Shown: positions 1 through 55,993 of the stretch, in pieces
Layout of the letters: each line of letters opens with the position of its first letter
How positions within the stretch are numbered: the first letter of the stretch is position 1
Assembly (NCBI RefSeq): GCF_964340395.1
Contig: NC_135565.1
Span: 11,602,742 to 11,666,741 of the forward strand
DNA length: 64,000 nucleotides
Source of the DNA: Glandiceps talaboti
Taxonomy: Eukaryota > Hemichordata > Enteropneusta > Spengelidae
Reading direction: 5' to 3'
Position numbers and translations under genes: made by a program
The notes under the pieces: generated by a model
Seen by the model: only the letters and a program-made list of their open reading frames with translations
Database searches by the model: none
What the model was told of the DNA's origin: nothing

Positions 1-140
1 TATTTGAAGTTCTCATAATCTATTTGTAATTCTATATCAGTGGTGCCGTGTTATTGATGTGGTAATTTTAACGACACGTGTAGCGTGACTTTAATAAAAT
101 AAAAGATGAAAGGAAACAGCCATCGTTTTTATGGCACTAG

Positions 141-490
141 TTAAAGTGGTCATATGGATGAGAATTTGGTATTTATTTTATAAAATAGCTTCACTATGTT
201 TTTCTACTTGAAAAAATAAAGCGAAAGAAGATATGCCAAGTCCATGTTCATAACTCAATACATTGCAAAAAGATGCAAAAAGTGTAAAAAAAAGTTTGTT
301 ATTGTACGTACAATAACACAAATTTTACACATTATTTAGTGATTTGCTTTTTATTGAGATGTGAACATGAACATGGACTTGGTATATGTTACTTCACATT
401 ATTTTTTCAAGTAGAAAAACATAGTGAAGCTGTTTTATCAAATAAAAATCCAAAATGAATACCAAATTCTCATCCATATGGCCACTTTAA
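141..490. mobile_element. TTAA-bounded MITE, copy a
   Basis: A 350-bp non-coding element with terminal inverted repeats: TTAAAGTGGTCATATGG at the left and CCATATGGCCACTTTAA at the right. The arms extend inward (GATGAGAATTTGGTATT against AATACCAAATTCTCATC; CACTATGTTTTTCTACTTGAA against TTCAAGTAGAAAAACATAGTG). A second member is at 19,874-20,223. TTAA at both ends would fit piggyBac-type target duplication, but no transposase is present. Confidence 0.72.
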
Positions 491-529
491 TACACTGTGT
501 TATACAATTGTTATCCTGATATCCTTGGC

Positions 530-900
530 AGGGTAGAATGAAACAATGTGCGTGTGAGTTTACATCAGAGTTGCTCTAGCTACACACTGCTATATCAATA
601 AGCTTTGTAATTCAATAAGTTATTATTTGGTCACAGTGGAACGCATGATCTCTGGGCAAAGTTCAGATTGAGGACTGTACAAGCAAGTGCACTGCCCATG
701 ATAGCACCATAAAGTTTATTACTCCTGCTTTGGAAATGTATTATATTGTTTAAGTACTGTGTAGTCTCATTCCAAAACATAACATTTGACCACTGAAGCA
801 TGAACTTTGTGTGGTCTGTTATTAGAGACCTTACATCAAACATGAAATCATAGTTCATTGTGTTACATGTCAACACAAACGTAGCATTGCTATCATGAAT
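530..900 (+). repeat. Duplicated 5' flank, copy 1 side
   Basis: Matches 35,055-35,345 upstream of copy 2 in the same order: GAATGAAACAATG / CAATGAAACAATG, ACACTGCTA, AATAAGCTTTGTAATTCAATAA, ATGATCTC.GGGCA.AGTTCA, CTGCCCA.GAT.GCAC, and CCAAAACATAACAT / CCAGTACATAACAT. This shows that the tandem duplication included sequence upstream of the genes. The 109-codon open frame on the minus strand here is not conserved and is not called a gene. Confidence 0.6.
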
Positions 901-974
901 CATCATATACAACAATGTTCCAAATAAATTCCAGAAAACAGTATATGTGTTATTCTTCAATATTTTTTTCGTTT

Positions 975-1295
975 AGCAGAGGAAAATACAAGTGACCTAA
1001 ATATAAGGTGTCTTTGTCACTACTTGTCAACCCTTAGCTTACGAGTATTTTCCGGCTTCATGAAGAAAAATATTGGAGAATAACATAATTATACCAGCGT
1101 CAGTAATATCAAAGACAAATTGGGGGAACCAATGATACTTTTGAACGTTTTGACTCATATTTCGATCAAAGCCGAACCAATGACGTAGGCACACGTTGTT
1201 GTGACATAGTCGCAAGTTGTCGTGACGTGAACGACTAGAGTGAATATTCCATATTTTTGCTCGAAATGGCTCGTGCATGGTATAAATATTGTATA
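975..1295 (+). repeat. Dispersed repeat forming the proximal promoter of copy 1
   Basis: This segment is diverged but recognisably similar to DNA inside copy 2 introns at about 41,391-41,640 and 44,410-44,600. Shared landmarks are AAAATACAAGTGA, a CTTAG...CACGAGT or TTACGAGT block, GAAAAA/GAGAAATATTGG, and paired TGACGT motifs about 30-40 nt apart. It is absent from the homologous position upstream of copy 2, so it was probably inserted at copy 1 after or around the duplication. It carries the CCAAT and CRE-like sites just above the TATA box. Confidence 0.5.
1281..1288 (+). promoter_or_regulatory. TATA box of copy 1
   Basis: TATAAATA lies 67 nt upstream of the predicted start codon, which would place transcription start near 1311 and leave a short 5' UTR of about 37 nt. 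CCAAT (1178-1182) and two TGACGT sites (1181-1186 and 1223-1228, CRE-like) lie within 110 nt upstream. The 5' UTR segment around AAGACAG is recognisable upstream of copy 2, but the TATAAATA is not. Confidence 0.55.
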
Positions 1296-1347
1296 TATGT
1301 GTTTGTCTTCTTGAAGTAACAAGACAGAAAACGAGAGTGACTGGATT

Positions 1348-29489
<28,142 letters not shown>

Positions 29490-29670
29490 ATAAAATGTGG
29501 AAATTTAATAGGTCCTGAATGAGCCCAACAAACGTGTGTGTGTGTGGGGCGGGGGGATGTGCATTACTAATTCGAATTTCAGTTCGTACTTAGATATGCG
29601 CATTTTAAACGAGCAAACATGTGTACATGATCATGATAATACAAGTCTGCCTAAATGTAATCTCATTTGT

Positions 29671-30275
29671 AAAGATCCTAGTCTAGTTCCAGACGACCGT
29701 GTTCCGATTTTACACTATGTTTTCTTCAGACATTATGTCTAGTCAATGTCGTTACTGTAGGCGTGATTAACGCTGCATGACAGTAGTAACCCATCACTAA
29801 TTCACAGCCTGTCCTCATCTCTCATTAATATTCATTTGGTACAGCTGTTTTGACTTGCGGAAATTTAGCACCTAATTTCATGTTACAGTTTCTTCTTGGT
29901 CTTCTCGTAATGACGAAATACCGGGAATTTCTTGAATGCACTAACCTACGGAGATTGTTATTTTTTCCAAAAAACTCCTGGTACAAGCATCCATCATTTT
30001 TTTATCGTCCATGCATTGTGGGAAATCAAAGGTCAAACGTTGTTGACCTTTCTAGGACTGATGCAATATGCAAATTTTCAACCGAACACTACCTTTAGTC
30101 TGCTGAAACTATAATCATGTGGGGACGCAACAATTTCATCACGTTTATGTGAATGCTGTAGGGAGTAGCAAATAATTCTGTGCGATAGTAACGACATTGA
30201 CTAGACGTGATGTGTGAAGATAACATAATGTAAAATCGGAACACGGTCGTCAGGAACTAGACGATCAAGATCCAC
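29671..30275. mobile_element. Non-coding element with about 85-bp terminal inverted repeats, just after the copy 1 stop
   Basis: The left arm (29,671-29,756; GATCCTAGTCTAGTTCC...GACATTGACTAGACATAA on the reverse) is mirrored at 30,187-30,272 (AGTAACGACATTGACTAGAC...GGAACACGGTCGTC.GGAACTAGAC) with few mismatches. The interior of about 430 bp has no convincing gene, although two short open frames occur. It starts about 180 bp after the copy 1 stop and may lie within its 3' UTR. Confidence 0.65.
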
Positions 30276-31040
30276 ACAGTATTGGTATTAACAGATAAGA
30301 AGCAATTGTATATATTGATTTAGTTATATTATAGTGTAGATTTTGATTTTCGTGTTCTTTAGTGTTGATTCTAAATTCCACCACTGTGACAAAAGAGACA
30401 GTCAAGGTCAAATTATTCCTTTACGATTGTGTAGTTGTTAGGCATCTTGTTTTATATATTTTGAATACCAGAATACATACAATAAACAACTGAAAACCCC
30501 ACTTTTTTATATTTGTACGATTTTGTTCGAGCAGGCTATGTAACTACTCATACCGAGTGATCCAAATTCCAACATAAATACGACGATGTGATTTTTGTAT
30601 TATGTCAATAGTCTTCAACATTTCTATTTTGTAATAAGGGGTCGAAAGCACGGGGAAGTCATATTTGTTTCCATGGTAACATTTAATTACATTACTCAAG
30701 TATATATTGTAAGATGGAATAAACTATGGTACAAATTGTGTAATTCGATATTTTTACAATAAAATCGAACACAGAATCATACAATGTCACATTTAGCGAA
30801 AACATTTGTCGTCCATGTCTTTTCACCCGGGTAAATGTTGAGCAGAGGATGTGCAAATGTGGTGAGTATGAGACGAAGTTCCACCCTTGACTTCATTTAC
30901 CCCCGGTGATCTCTCTCCTGGAAGATGTAGACAGTCAAAAATGGTACTGCGTTTCGTACTTCCCCAGGACAGAGATGGTGGTTAGGTGGGTCACAGGTAG
31001 GGTAAAGGGTGGGTAAATAGGACTTTTCGGGGGTTTTTTT

Positions 31041-31146
<106 letters not shown>

Positions 31147-31401
31147 GGGGGTAAACAATATCATGTTTACTGGTACACAAATACATTTACATTTACCCTG
31201 TGATAAAATACTGTTCAGGGTATACGAAATTATCAGTAAGTCGTGTTTAAAAGAACAGTTTCAAAAACAAACGATTTAGTGTCAGCTAGCTATAGTGCAA
31301 GGTGTGCATATGCTATGTGACTATGCATGATTGGCACATACAACTAATCTCGATACCTGCCCACACAACTAATTACAACAAGGGTAACCTATTTGTTTAA
31401 T

Positions 31402-31551
31402 TTATTTCAACAACACCTCGTTATACGAAGATACGTGAGTAGATAGGATGATAATGTTATTGCACCGCAGGGAGCCCTCATCGGTCACGTCCTCCATAAC
31501 CTCGCTCCACTCTTTGACATATTTAAAGAGTTCAAAATCCGTGGACACCAT
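31402..31551 (-). CDS. Possible small coding exon or gene, minus strand
   Basis: A 49-codon frame on the minus strand from ATG (31,549-31,551) to TAA, starting MVSTDFELFKYVKEWSEVME. The first 30 codons look protein-like (amphipathic, with G/C-ending codons unusual for this AT-rich region), and CG|GTGCAA near residue 29 could be a splice donor. It might be the first exon of a minus-strand gene or an old exon fragment. I recognise no family and found no matching downstream exon. Confidence 0.28.
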   Translation of the reverse strand: MVSTDFELFKYVKEWSEVMEDVTDEGSLRCNNIIILSTHVSSYNEVLLK

Positions 31552-33139
31552 TTTAAACAGACATCAAGATAATTAAGATCTGTACAACGTTTGTTGGACT
31601 GGTGGATTAGTTGGGGATTGGTGTGATCCGAAGGAATAGCGAAATTTGCAGATGGCAGTTATAGATTTAGTGACTCGCCATTGGTGATCACATTCCAGCT
31701 GTAAAGTGGACGTTGGCAGCTGTAACCACCAACCCTGCTACGTTTAATATAGGTAAGTAGCTAGCCCCCTCATTACTTTGTACTAAACGATCTTGTAAGC
31801 TGATGTGATAGGACATGGGGACATATTTCGTGTTTCTTAAAACAGTCAGGGGCAAGGTTAGAGGCCTGTGCGCAAGTGCAGATAGTATGATATAAATAAA
31901 GTGGCACACATTCAATGTACTGTATTTAGTAGATACTCGAAGTGTTGGGTTGTTATCTTTCTTTGTGGCAATGCAGTAACGGACTTTGAACAAATAAAAA
32001 AACTACAATATAAAGTATAAGAATAACTCCCCACGTGTTATTTTCAAATTCCTTCGACCTTCAGATAATATTGTGATGAAGATGTAAAGGCACACTAGAC
32101 CTGATATGTATTACTTTCACTTTCGAATCGTGAAAGTTGTAGTCAACCTTGCCACCCTATGTTTGCTAATTATTAAGTTCATCCTATATGGGGGCATGTT
32201 TTTTGTCCCTTCAAAATGTCACACACACTCATGAAAATTTCACCCCAAAAATGTTGTCTTTTATTACATAGTTTAGTTATATGCGAAGTGACATGGCGAT
32301 GTGAGATTGAAAATATAACCTTTGCATGATTTATTAAGCAACGGAATAGGGAACTTGAAAACCCGCCATGTTGAATGTTGCATCATGGGAAATGTGATAA
32401 CAAATACTGATGAATTAGTATTGAAAGCAATACTATTACATTGTGCGCAACCACGAATGATCAATTAATAGTTACCCTGATTATTGTGGGAGGTTTTCTT
32501 TATCGGTAGCTCCAGATTAGGTATTACAATAACCACCGATAAACTCAAAGTCCTTTGCGTCTGAGCATGCTCAGTCTGGATTGCAAGTTCCCTATTGATC
32601 AGAACGTCGTTTTATCATGGTGAACAATTAAGTATGGCTTTGAAGATGCCAACACAGTCTATTCCTCGACACTTAGTCTATGAAATTGACACGAACGCGC
32701 CACCATCAGCAGTACCCGGTGATGTTTTTGTATCCATGTGTGTCATCTACATACGGAGTAGACTCTTCGGCACCTTCAAAAACAGTTTTCATTGTCCAGG
32801 ACTGATAAAACGATGTTCTTATCAAAGGTGTTTCTAAATAAGTGGTGCAAAGGTTGTTGCTATGATATTTTATACTTATATATATATATATATCGATCTA
32901 TATATCGATATATAGGTCGATCTACACTATCGGGGTGATCGCCATATGTCGAATCTGTTGTTCGAGCAATAGCGTGCACGTGAATCCAGTGAATTATAAT
33001 CAACAGTCACGCGGGAAGTAGACAATTTCGCACGTAGACATAAACAGTAGACATGATAAAGTTGAAACATGGGGAATGTATTTACATGTAATCAGATTGA
33101 AACGTAAACTGTTTACATAAGGCACCCAAAACGGAGCGT

Positions 33140-33222
<83 letters not shown>

Positions 33223-33309
33223 CTCGGTGAGTATCAATCTGCTAAGACAGTGCTCTATACCGCAGTGGCAGAGCGTAATAGTTTTGGTAGTACTGGAACT
33301 CTTTCTTGG

Positions 33310-33350
33310 GTGTAACTCGGAGTTTCACGCATATTGCGATCATCAGACAC
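33310..33350 (-). ncRNA. Hammerhead ribozyme-like fold, family 1
   Basis: Mirror image of the ribozyme at 33354-33394, encoded on the minus strand: helix I GUGU/ACAC, core CUGAUGA, helix II CGCA-AUA-UGCG, core GAAA, helix III ACU-CCG-AGU. Confidence 0.62.
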
Positions 33351-33353
33351 TCT

Positions 33354-33394
33354 GTGTCTGATGATCGCAATATGCGTGAAACTCCGAGTTACAC
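33354..33394 (+). ncRNA. Hammerhead ribozyme-like fold, family 1
   Basis: In 41 nt, all hammerhead parts in order: helix I strand GUGU, core CUGAUGA, helix II CGCA-AUA-UGCG (with a U-U at its foot), core GAAA, helix III ACU-CCG-AGU, cleavage nucleotide U, helix I strand ACAC. Helix II and helix III loops differ from related copies in this window while pairing is kept, which supports the fold. Confidence 0.62.
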
Positions 33395-33426
33395 CCAAGA
33401 AAGAGTTCCAGTACTACCAAAACTAT

Positions 33427-33545
33427 ATATATATATATATATATAAAAAGAGAGTTGGTTGTTTTTTGAGAATTATTTACAGTACTTGTAGATGGGAGGT
33501 AGACGACAATATTAGCATAATAGCACATGGTCATGTCCATTAACA

Positions 33546-33625
<80 letters not shown>

Positions 33626-34040
33626 GTGTCATGACCCCTTGACTGATTTATCACAACAGTTCACAGGACAGCTGTGGTTGCTATAGACTCTCTCACCACT
33701 CCTCGGAAGCATCGCTATTAGCTGTTATGTATGTACCAATACCTATCGAATAATTGTACTAGACTATCCTTGTACTGTGGGCTCTCATCGATTACGTAGG
33801 GCTAACCATTTGTTGACATGGTACTGTTATTGAGACGCCAGGAAGATGGTTAACACTGTGCAAATTTCGCCTGATGATGGCTTAGTCAATTGGTATTTGA
33901 AAACCAATCCAAATTACTAAGAATGAAGTCCATTGGTCAAAACGATAGATATTTTGGTGAAATTAGATAACAGCTTGATTTTTTTATAACACATTGTCCT
34001 ACTGCGTTCATAATTAACTTTGCAATCAAATGACCCTTAT

Positions 34041-34091
<51 letters not shown>

Positions 34092-35054
34092 CAGATAGAC
34101 ACACAGTCAGACAGACAGACAAACAGACAAACAGACCAGACTATCACTACTGACTTTCAGTTGTGCTATTGACTACCTTATATTGGTAATATACATGTGA
34201 TTATATGTTAAGTAACTACACAATACACAATGATCACAAACCATTATAACACCTACAATTTCGTACTTGACACGAGTTTTTGTTACAAATCCTTGACCTG
34301 TGTATATGACGAATTTATGCTAATATGGAATAATGCTATATATCCGGGAAACAGAATTATATAGTCAGAATATAGCAGCTCGAGTTCATCGTGTTTATAG
34401 AATTAGCGACAGAAAAGGGTTATTCTGTCGTTTTTGTATTGGGGTGGGGGGGGGGGGTGGGCTTCCAGACATATTTTCAGTGAAACAATGCCACTACCCT
34501 CTCCATATAGGCCACATAAACTTTCGAATTTATCCTAGGATTAGATTTTCTTGTATTCGTAACGATTTCGTTACAGTTACAGGAAACTTCTTGTATTGCT
34601 CTCGTAAATTATAACGCCAATGACATATAGTGCACGATATGAAGATCAAAATTTCTTTGGCTGTAATATGACATTTTCTTTATATTAAACAACAAACAAT
34701 ATATTCATGGGACCATTAATTAAAACTTAGACCTTGCAATGTGAATTAGAGGTCCAAAATAGTAAAGGAGTAGTTTGAAATCGTGATGGCATTTGGGCTC
34801 TGATTTTAGGGTGCGGACCCAGAAAACCATTTCATGTGTTTGCTATACAAATATATTTTACCAACACGTGATTCAGTATCAGGGTTAACGATATTAATAC
34901 TTAGTCATTATAGCTAACAACAGAGTTTTTAAAATACGTTCCAGGTGCAGTTATTATCGTACCATGCCAATCAGCACAATTATCTACATAATATTATCCT
35001 GAAGGTATTATCCAGACTAGAGAAACAAATGTGTAGATTTATTCATGATGTCAA
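33427..35054. other. Intergenic region between the two GBP-PARP genes, right part
   Basis: (TA)n at 33,546-33,622, (GA)n/(CAGA)n at 34,045-34,135, and a G-run at 34,441-34,461. CTGATGATGGCTT at 33,871 recalls PLE-associated hammerhead cores but lacks the rest. No gene seen. Confidence 0.6.
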
Positions 35055-35345
35055 TGCCAGGGTACAATGAAACAATGAATTTTTGAGTAACCATGCACAC
35101 TGCTAGGTTTCGATCGATAAACTTCGTAATTTAATAACTTAAAGTTGTTTATTTGAATGAATGATCTCAGGGCATAGTTCACACGTACTGCCCACGATCG
35201 CACGATATACTAATAATGGTATTGACTGTACGGTCACGTTATTTATTATTCTGTCTCGGTTAATCTCGTAAATACCGTGAGTGTAACATTCCAGTACATA
35301 ACATGTTTTTATATACTACGTCTGGCAAAGGATGAACTTTAACTC
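35055..35345 (+). repeat. Duplicated 5' flank, copy 2 side
   Basis: Counterpart of 530-900. In copy 2 the flank is followed by a (GA)n/(CAGA)n array and a (GT)n array, where copy 1 has the dispersed repeat and TATA box. Confidence 0.6.
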
Positions 35346-35448
35346 TCATATAAGAGTAGCTGTACATGTGTCTGCATATCAGTGTCTCTAAATTTTGCAT
35401 GGATTTTAAATTCACAATGTATCATTGCGAACATTTTTATTAAGGTGA

Positions 35449-35609
<161 letters not shown>

Positions 35610-35670
35610 GATTCTATCTATAAATGATATCACCGTGAACCATACATTTCTAACCCAAATATTTGGGAGT

Positions 35671-35790
35671 AACTGAGCTCCTCTTCATCGATGGTTCCCC
35701 AGTGCTGTCAAATACATTAGGTTCTGTCACAGAACTAATTTGTGTGACAGAACTGGAGACCTATCGATGAAGAGCAGCTCAGTCGCTTTG
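35671..35790. repeat. Imperfect inverted repeat upstream of copy 2
   Basis: ACTGAGCTCCTCTTCATCGAT near the left end is mirrored by ATCGATGAAGAGCAGCTCAGT at the right, around an inner TTCTGTCACAGAACT / GTGACAGAACT pair. It could form a hairpin about 180 nt before the predicted start codon. A weak TATA-like TTATAT is at 35911. Confidence 0.5.
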
Positions 35791-35837
35791 GAATATATAG
35801 TGTGTGTGTTGTGTTGTGCTGTGCGTGTGTGTATGTG

Positions 35838-35839
<2 letters not shown>

Positions 35840-35888
<49 letters not shown>
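35840..35888. repeat. (GT)n microsatellite in the copy 2 promoter
   Basis: About 24 GT repeats about 75-125 nt before the copy 2 start codon. Confidence 0.94.
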
Positions 35889-35891
<3 letters not shown>

Positions 35892-35964
35892 TTTGTTGCA
35901 TTTCATTTACTTATATCTTTTGTATTCTTAAAGACAGAGGAAACGTGGTTTAAAAGTGTAGACC

Positions 35965-53019
<17,055 letters not shown>

Positions 53020-53311
53020 GGTTGATGAAGATACACTTTTGTTGATGTACTATTTTATTAGACTTCAAACGTGTCTATTATCAGTAACAGTGTTTCTGGT
53101 CAACCAATTGCCTCTTACCTCTACGGTCAAGGTTCGAAACCAGTCTGGCTTTAGTTTGATTAAATTTACCACGCTGTAAGTTACAGAAGAGTGTTGTTCA
53201 GTTTGACTCTACCGAACAGCGCAGGGCTTTCCCAAGTACTACGGTTTCCTCCTGCACTAACACTGAACCCTCCTCTTGTTATTTGGCAATGCATGTTGGA
53301 TAGTTCTATAT

Positions 53312-53346
<35 letters not shown>

Positions 53347-55397
53347 GACTATCATGACTTGTTACAATATGCTTGACCAGAGCCACTGTTACTGACACTA
53401 ACATAGTATCAGTTCAAGAAGTCTAATTATATAATAAACATGAGATATAATGATGCAATGTGATGTAAATGGATAACGTCGTCCATAATAGCAAAATACA
53501 TTGCCGGACAGTGGACCCTTTGAAGTATAAGTTCAATATTTGTAAGCTTAGTGTATTCATTCAATGTATCAAACAATATGTATTCTTTTTTTTCTTCAGA
53601 TTTATCAAGACTAAGCCAAGATTATCTTAATAGTGTTTTAAGCGGCTTGTTGATGTACATTTTCAATTTCCGTACTTTTTCACGTTGTAACCACCTTTCA
53701 ATGAGGATTACACTAGGCAATATGTTTCGCCCCATTGTACTAAGCAGATTCTAACACATCTGAATGTACCATCATATTTGACTTCCATAGTCAAATGTGA
53801 ACATCAATCAGACCAATACATAGATAGCACATACGCTTTCTCCTATATTTGATTGACTTTCAACTTTATTTTGCAGCATTTACGCCTGTTATTTTTGTGT
53901 TCACGACTTTTTAAAGAAATGAATGAAAATCGAACTTTTTCAGAATTAAAAGACGTTTCATGATCATACAAAATTGCTAAGTTAACTTCGCACTTACTTT
54001 TTAATTTACACTTAATACGGTACATTAAAATGCAATCAAATTCATTTGTTAACAGCAGCACACCAGTTATAATGGAATCATGACCTCGAATTAACGTATA
54101 CAGTGTGTAATCAATTTAGCATTATTAGAATTTCAGTGATTTTATTGTCGGATGTTATATTACAAATATAACACTCGTACGTAGTCACATTTAGTGCATA
54201 TTTGAAAGCAGAAATATTGAGACTTGTAACCTTAGTTTATAGTTTACACATATATTTGTAAACACAATATTTGAGATAAGAAAAACAATGGCGATAACAA
54301 CAATTTCGCTGTACCTGATCTACCATAGTGAGGGTTGTTTTCAATTATGACCTATCACGGTGATATTTTGTCGAGTACATGCAATAAAAAATAAGAGTGT
54401 TTGGTGTAGGTTTAGTATATATTTCATTGATATTCTACGATCTGAAAAAATGAGCACGTTCTCGAGTTACGCCTTATTGCGAAATATAGATTTATTTTGA
54501 GTACATTTATTTTAAATCTATCACAAATAATGTTACATTTTTCATTTTGATAACGAAATAAAAGTATAATTCCAAAATCTGTTTTTTCTTGTTTAGTTTC
54601 AATGAGTGTGATATAAGTGGTGAAACTCAGTGTTTCTGTCATCATTTGCTTGCATTTACGTACATAATCGATAAATTAAAAACAAAAACGCTACAGAAGC
54701 TATAGGTATGCCAAAGTAAGTACCGAAGTTTTAGATCCTGCAAAAGGTCCACAACTATAGCGTTAGGTTACAGTTTAGACCACGACCTCTAGTGGTGCGA
54801 AGTTTATACAGTATTGGTCTGCGGTTACATGTAGATTGAACAATCCATCGTTGTTTCTCCACAAGTAAACAAAAACTCCTAATCGTTACAGAATAATCCA
54901 CAGTGACTGTGTATGAAAGGAATCTATACAGTTGTTTTTTTTCAGTTAAGTACTAGCCTACAGCATGGATGTATTATCTCCCTTACATACATTCATGGCT
55001 ACAGGTAATCACACCTTAATTGTTTCATTTGGATGTACTGCTGTATAATACTTGGTTAACTATTCGTGAACTTTGCTTTCTATGCTCACTGCTTACTGAT
55101 TTAGCTTACTGAAAAAGCGTTGACTACTATAGTTTCACCATATCAACTTTACCAAGAGGTACAGACTTTGTCGGCAATATGCTTGTTGGCGGCGCACGTC
55201 CTACATACATCCTAATTAGAATATTCAAGAACGCGCTGGTGGTCTATTCTGAAAGGTTCAGCCGTTGGTAGTGAGTGGTTACAGAAGTGGATACTTAGAA
55301 TTACATTGAGGACATGTGAAAGAGAAATTGCCTGTGGACGTGTCTTACAGGCCAGCAAACACAGTGTTTGTCATCCCAAAGGAATGACTTTTTTTGA

Positions 55398-55458
<61 letters not shown>

Positions 55459-55858
55459 GCTGCTGCTGTTGCTGTTGTTGTTGTGTTGTGTTGTTGTTGT
55501 TGTTTTTGTGTTTTTTTGGGGGGGGGAATTGGTTTGTGTTGAGATTTGTGAACGCATGCGTGACTTGTGGACTATAACCACACTTATAGAAATATAGACC
55601 GCTTTCAGATTAAAACACTTAGTCCAGACTGGCGTTCAAATTACCCACTTTTTCAATTAATGTTAACAGTTTTAGTAACCTCACTCACCCACAATCCCAC
55701 TGTCTAACACTTATGTTCTCTACGTTTCGGAAAATGTGTATTTTAACTGCTTTCTAGCCTCATTAATAAGCGTGGTTCAATTTACAGTGTAATGAATCTA
55801 TTAAGGAACATTTGATAACACTATCCCTAACCCGCATTTTATTAAAACTCCTGAATTT
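53020..55858. other. 3' flank of copy 2 and intergenic DNA
   Basis: No gene recognised. A GATA array is at 53,311-53,345; AATAAA at 53,433 may end the copy 2 transcript. (TTG)n at about 55,398-55,505 produces poly-Val, poly-Leu and poly-Asn frames that are not genes. Confidence 0.6.
55398..55505. repeat. (TTG)n microsatellite
   Basis: About 35 trinucleotide repeats with a few TGC and TGTG interruptions. Confidence 0.95.
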
Positions 55859-55993
55859 TGCATGAATGAGAATAAAGGCCGAACCCACCGGGATGTTGAT
55901 CCAATTGTTGTAAATCTCCTTAGAGAGTATTACAGACCATATAATATAAAGTTCTCAAAACTTACAAACCAACTATTTTCGTGGATGTCCTAG
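55829..55993 (+). pseudogene. C-terminal remnant of a heparan-sulfate 3-O-sulfotransferase-like gene
   Basis: From 55,859 the plus strand encodes CMNENKGRTHRDVDP, LLREYYRPYNIKFSKLTNQ, LFSWMS and a stop. This matches the end of the intact gene at 59,768-60,904 (CMAGDRGRPHPEID, LVEYFKPYNNEFSKLTKQTF, SWIS, stop) at most positions. The segment just upstream (HFIKTPEF) looks like a decayed NKTKGFYC region; beyond that no homology can be followed. The rest of the gene is gone, so this is a truncated tandem paralog. Confidence 0.8.

Larger units (their letters stand above)
33221..33426. mobile_element. Inverted pair of hammerhead-bearing elements
   Basis: One complete copy of the 25,339 element (33,221-33,350) is followed at once by an inverted copy (33,354-33,426), making a perfect palindrome of about 72-bp arms centred near 33,352, next to (TA)n tracts. 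Confidence 0.7.

Noticed and set aside
631-960. 109-codon minus-strand open frame upstream of copy 1.
   Set aside because: It lies in the duplicated 5' flank, is not preserved in the copy 2 flank, and matches no family I recognise.
32595-32837. 80-codon plus-strand open frame in the intergenic region.
   Set aside because: The middle looks faintly protein-like, but I recognise no family, and there is no homologous sequence or splice context in the window.
33868-33905. CTGATGATGGCTT followed by TTGAAAACC as another hammerhead.
   Set aside because: Helix II and helix III pairing could not be made, so only core-like words remain.
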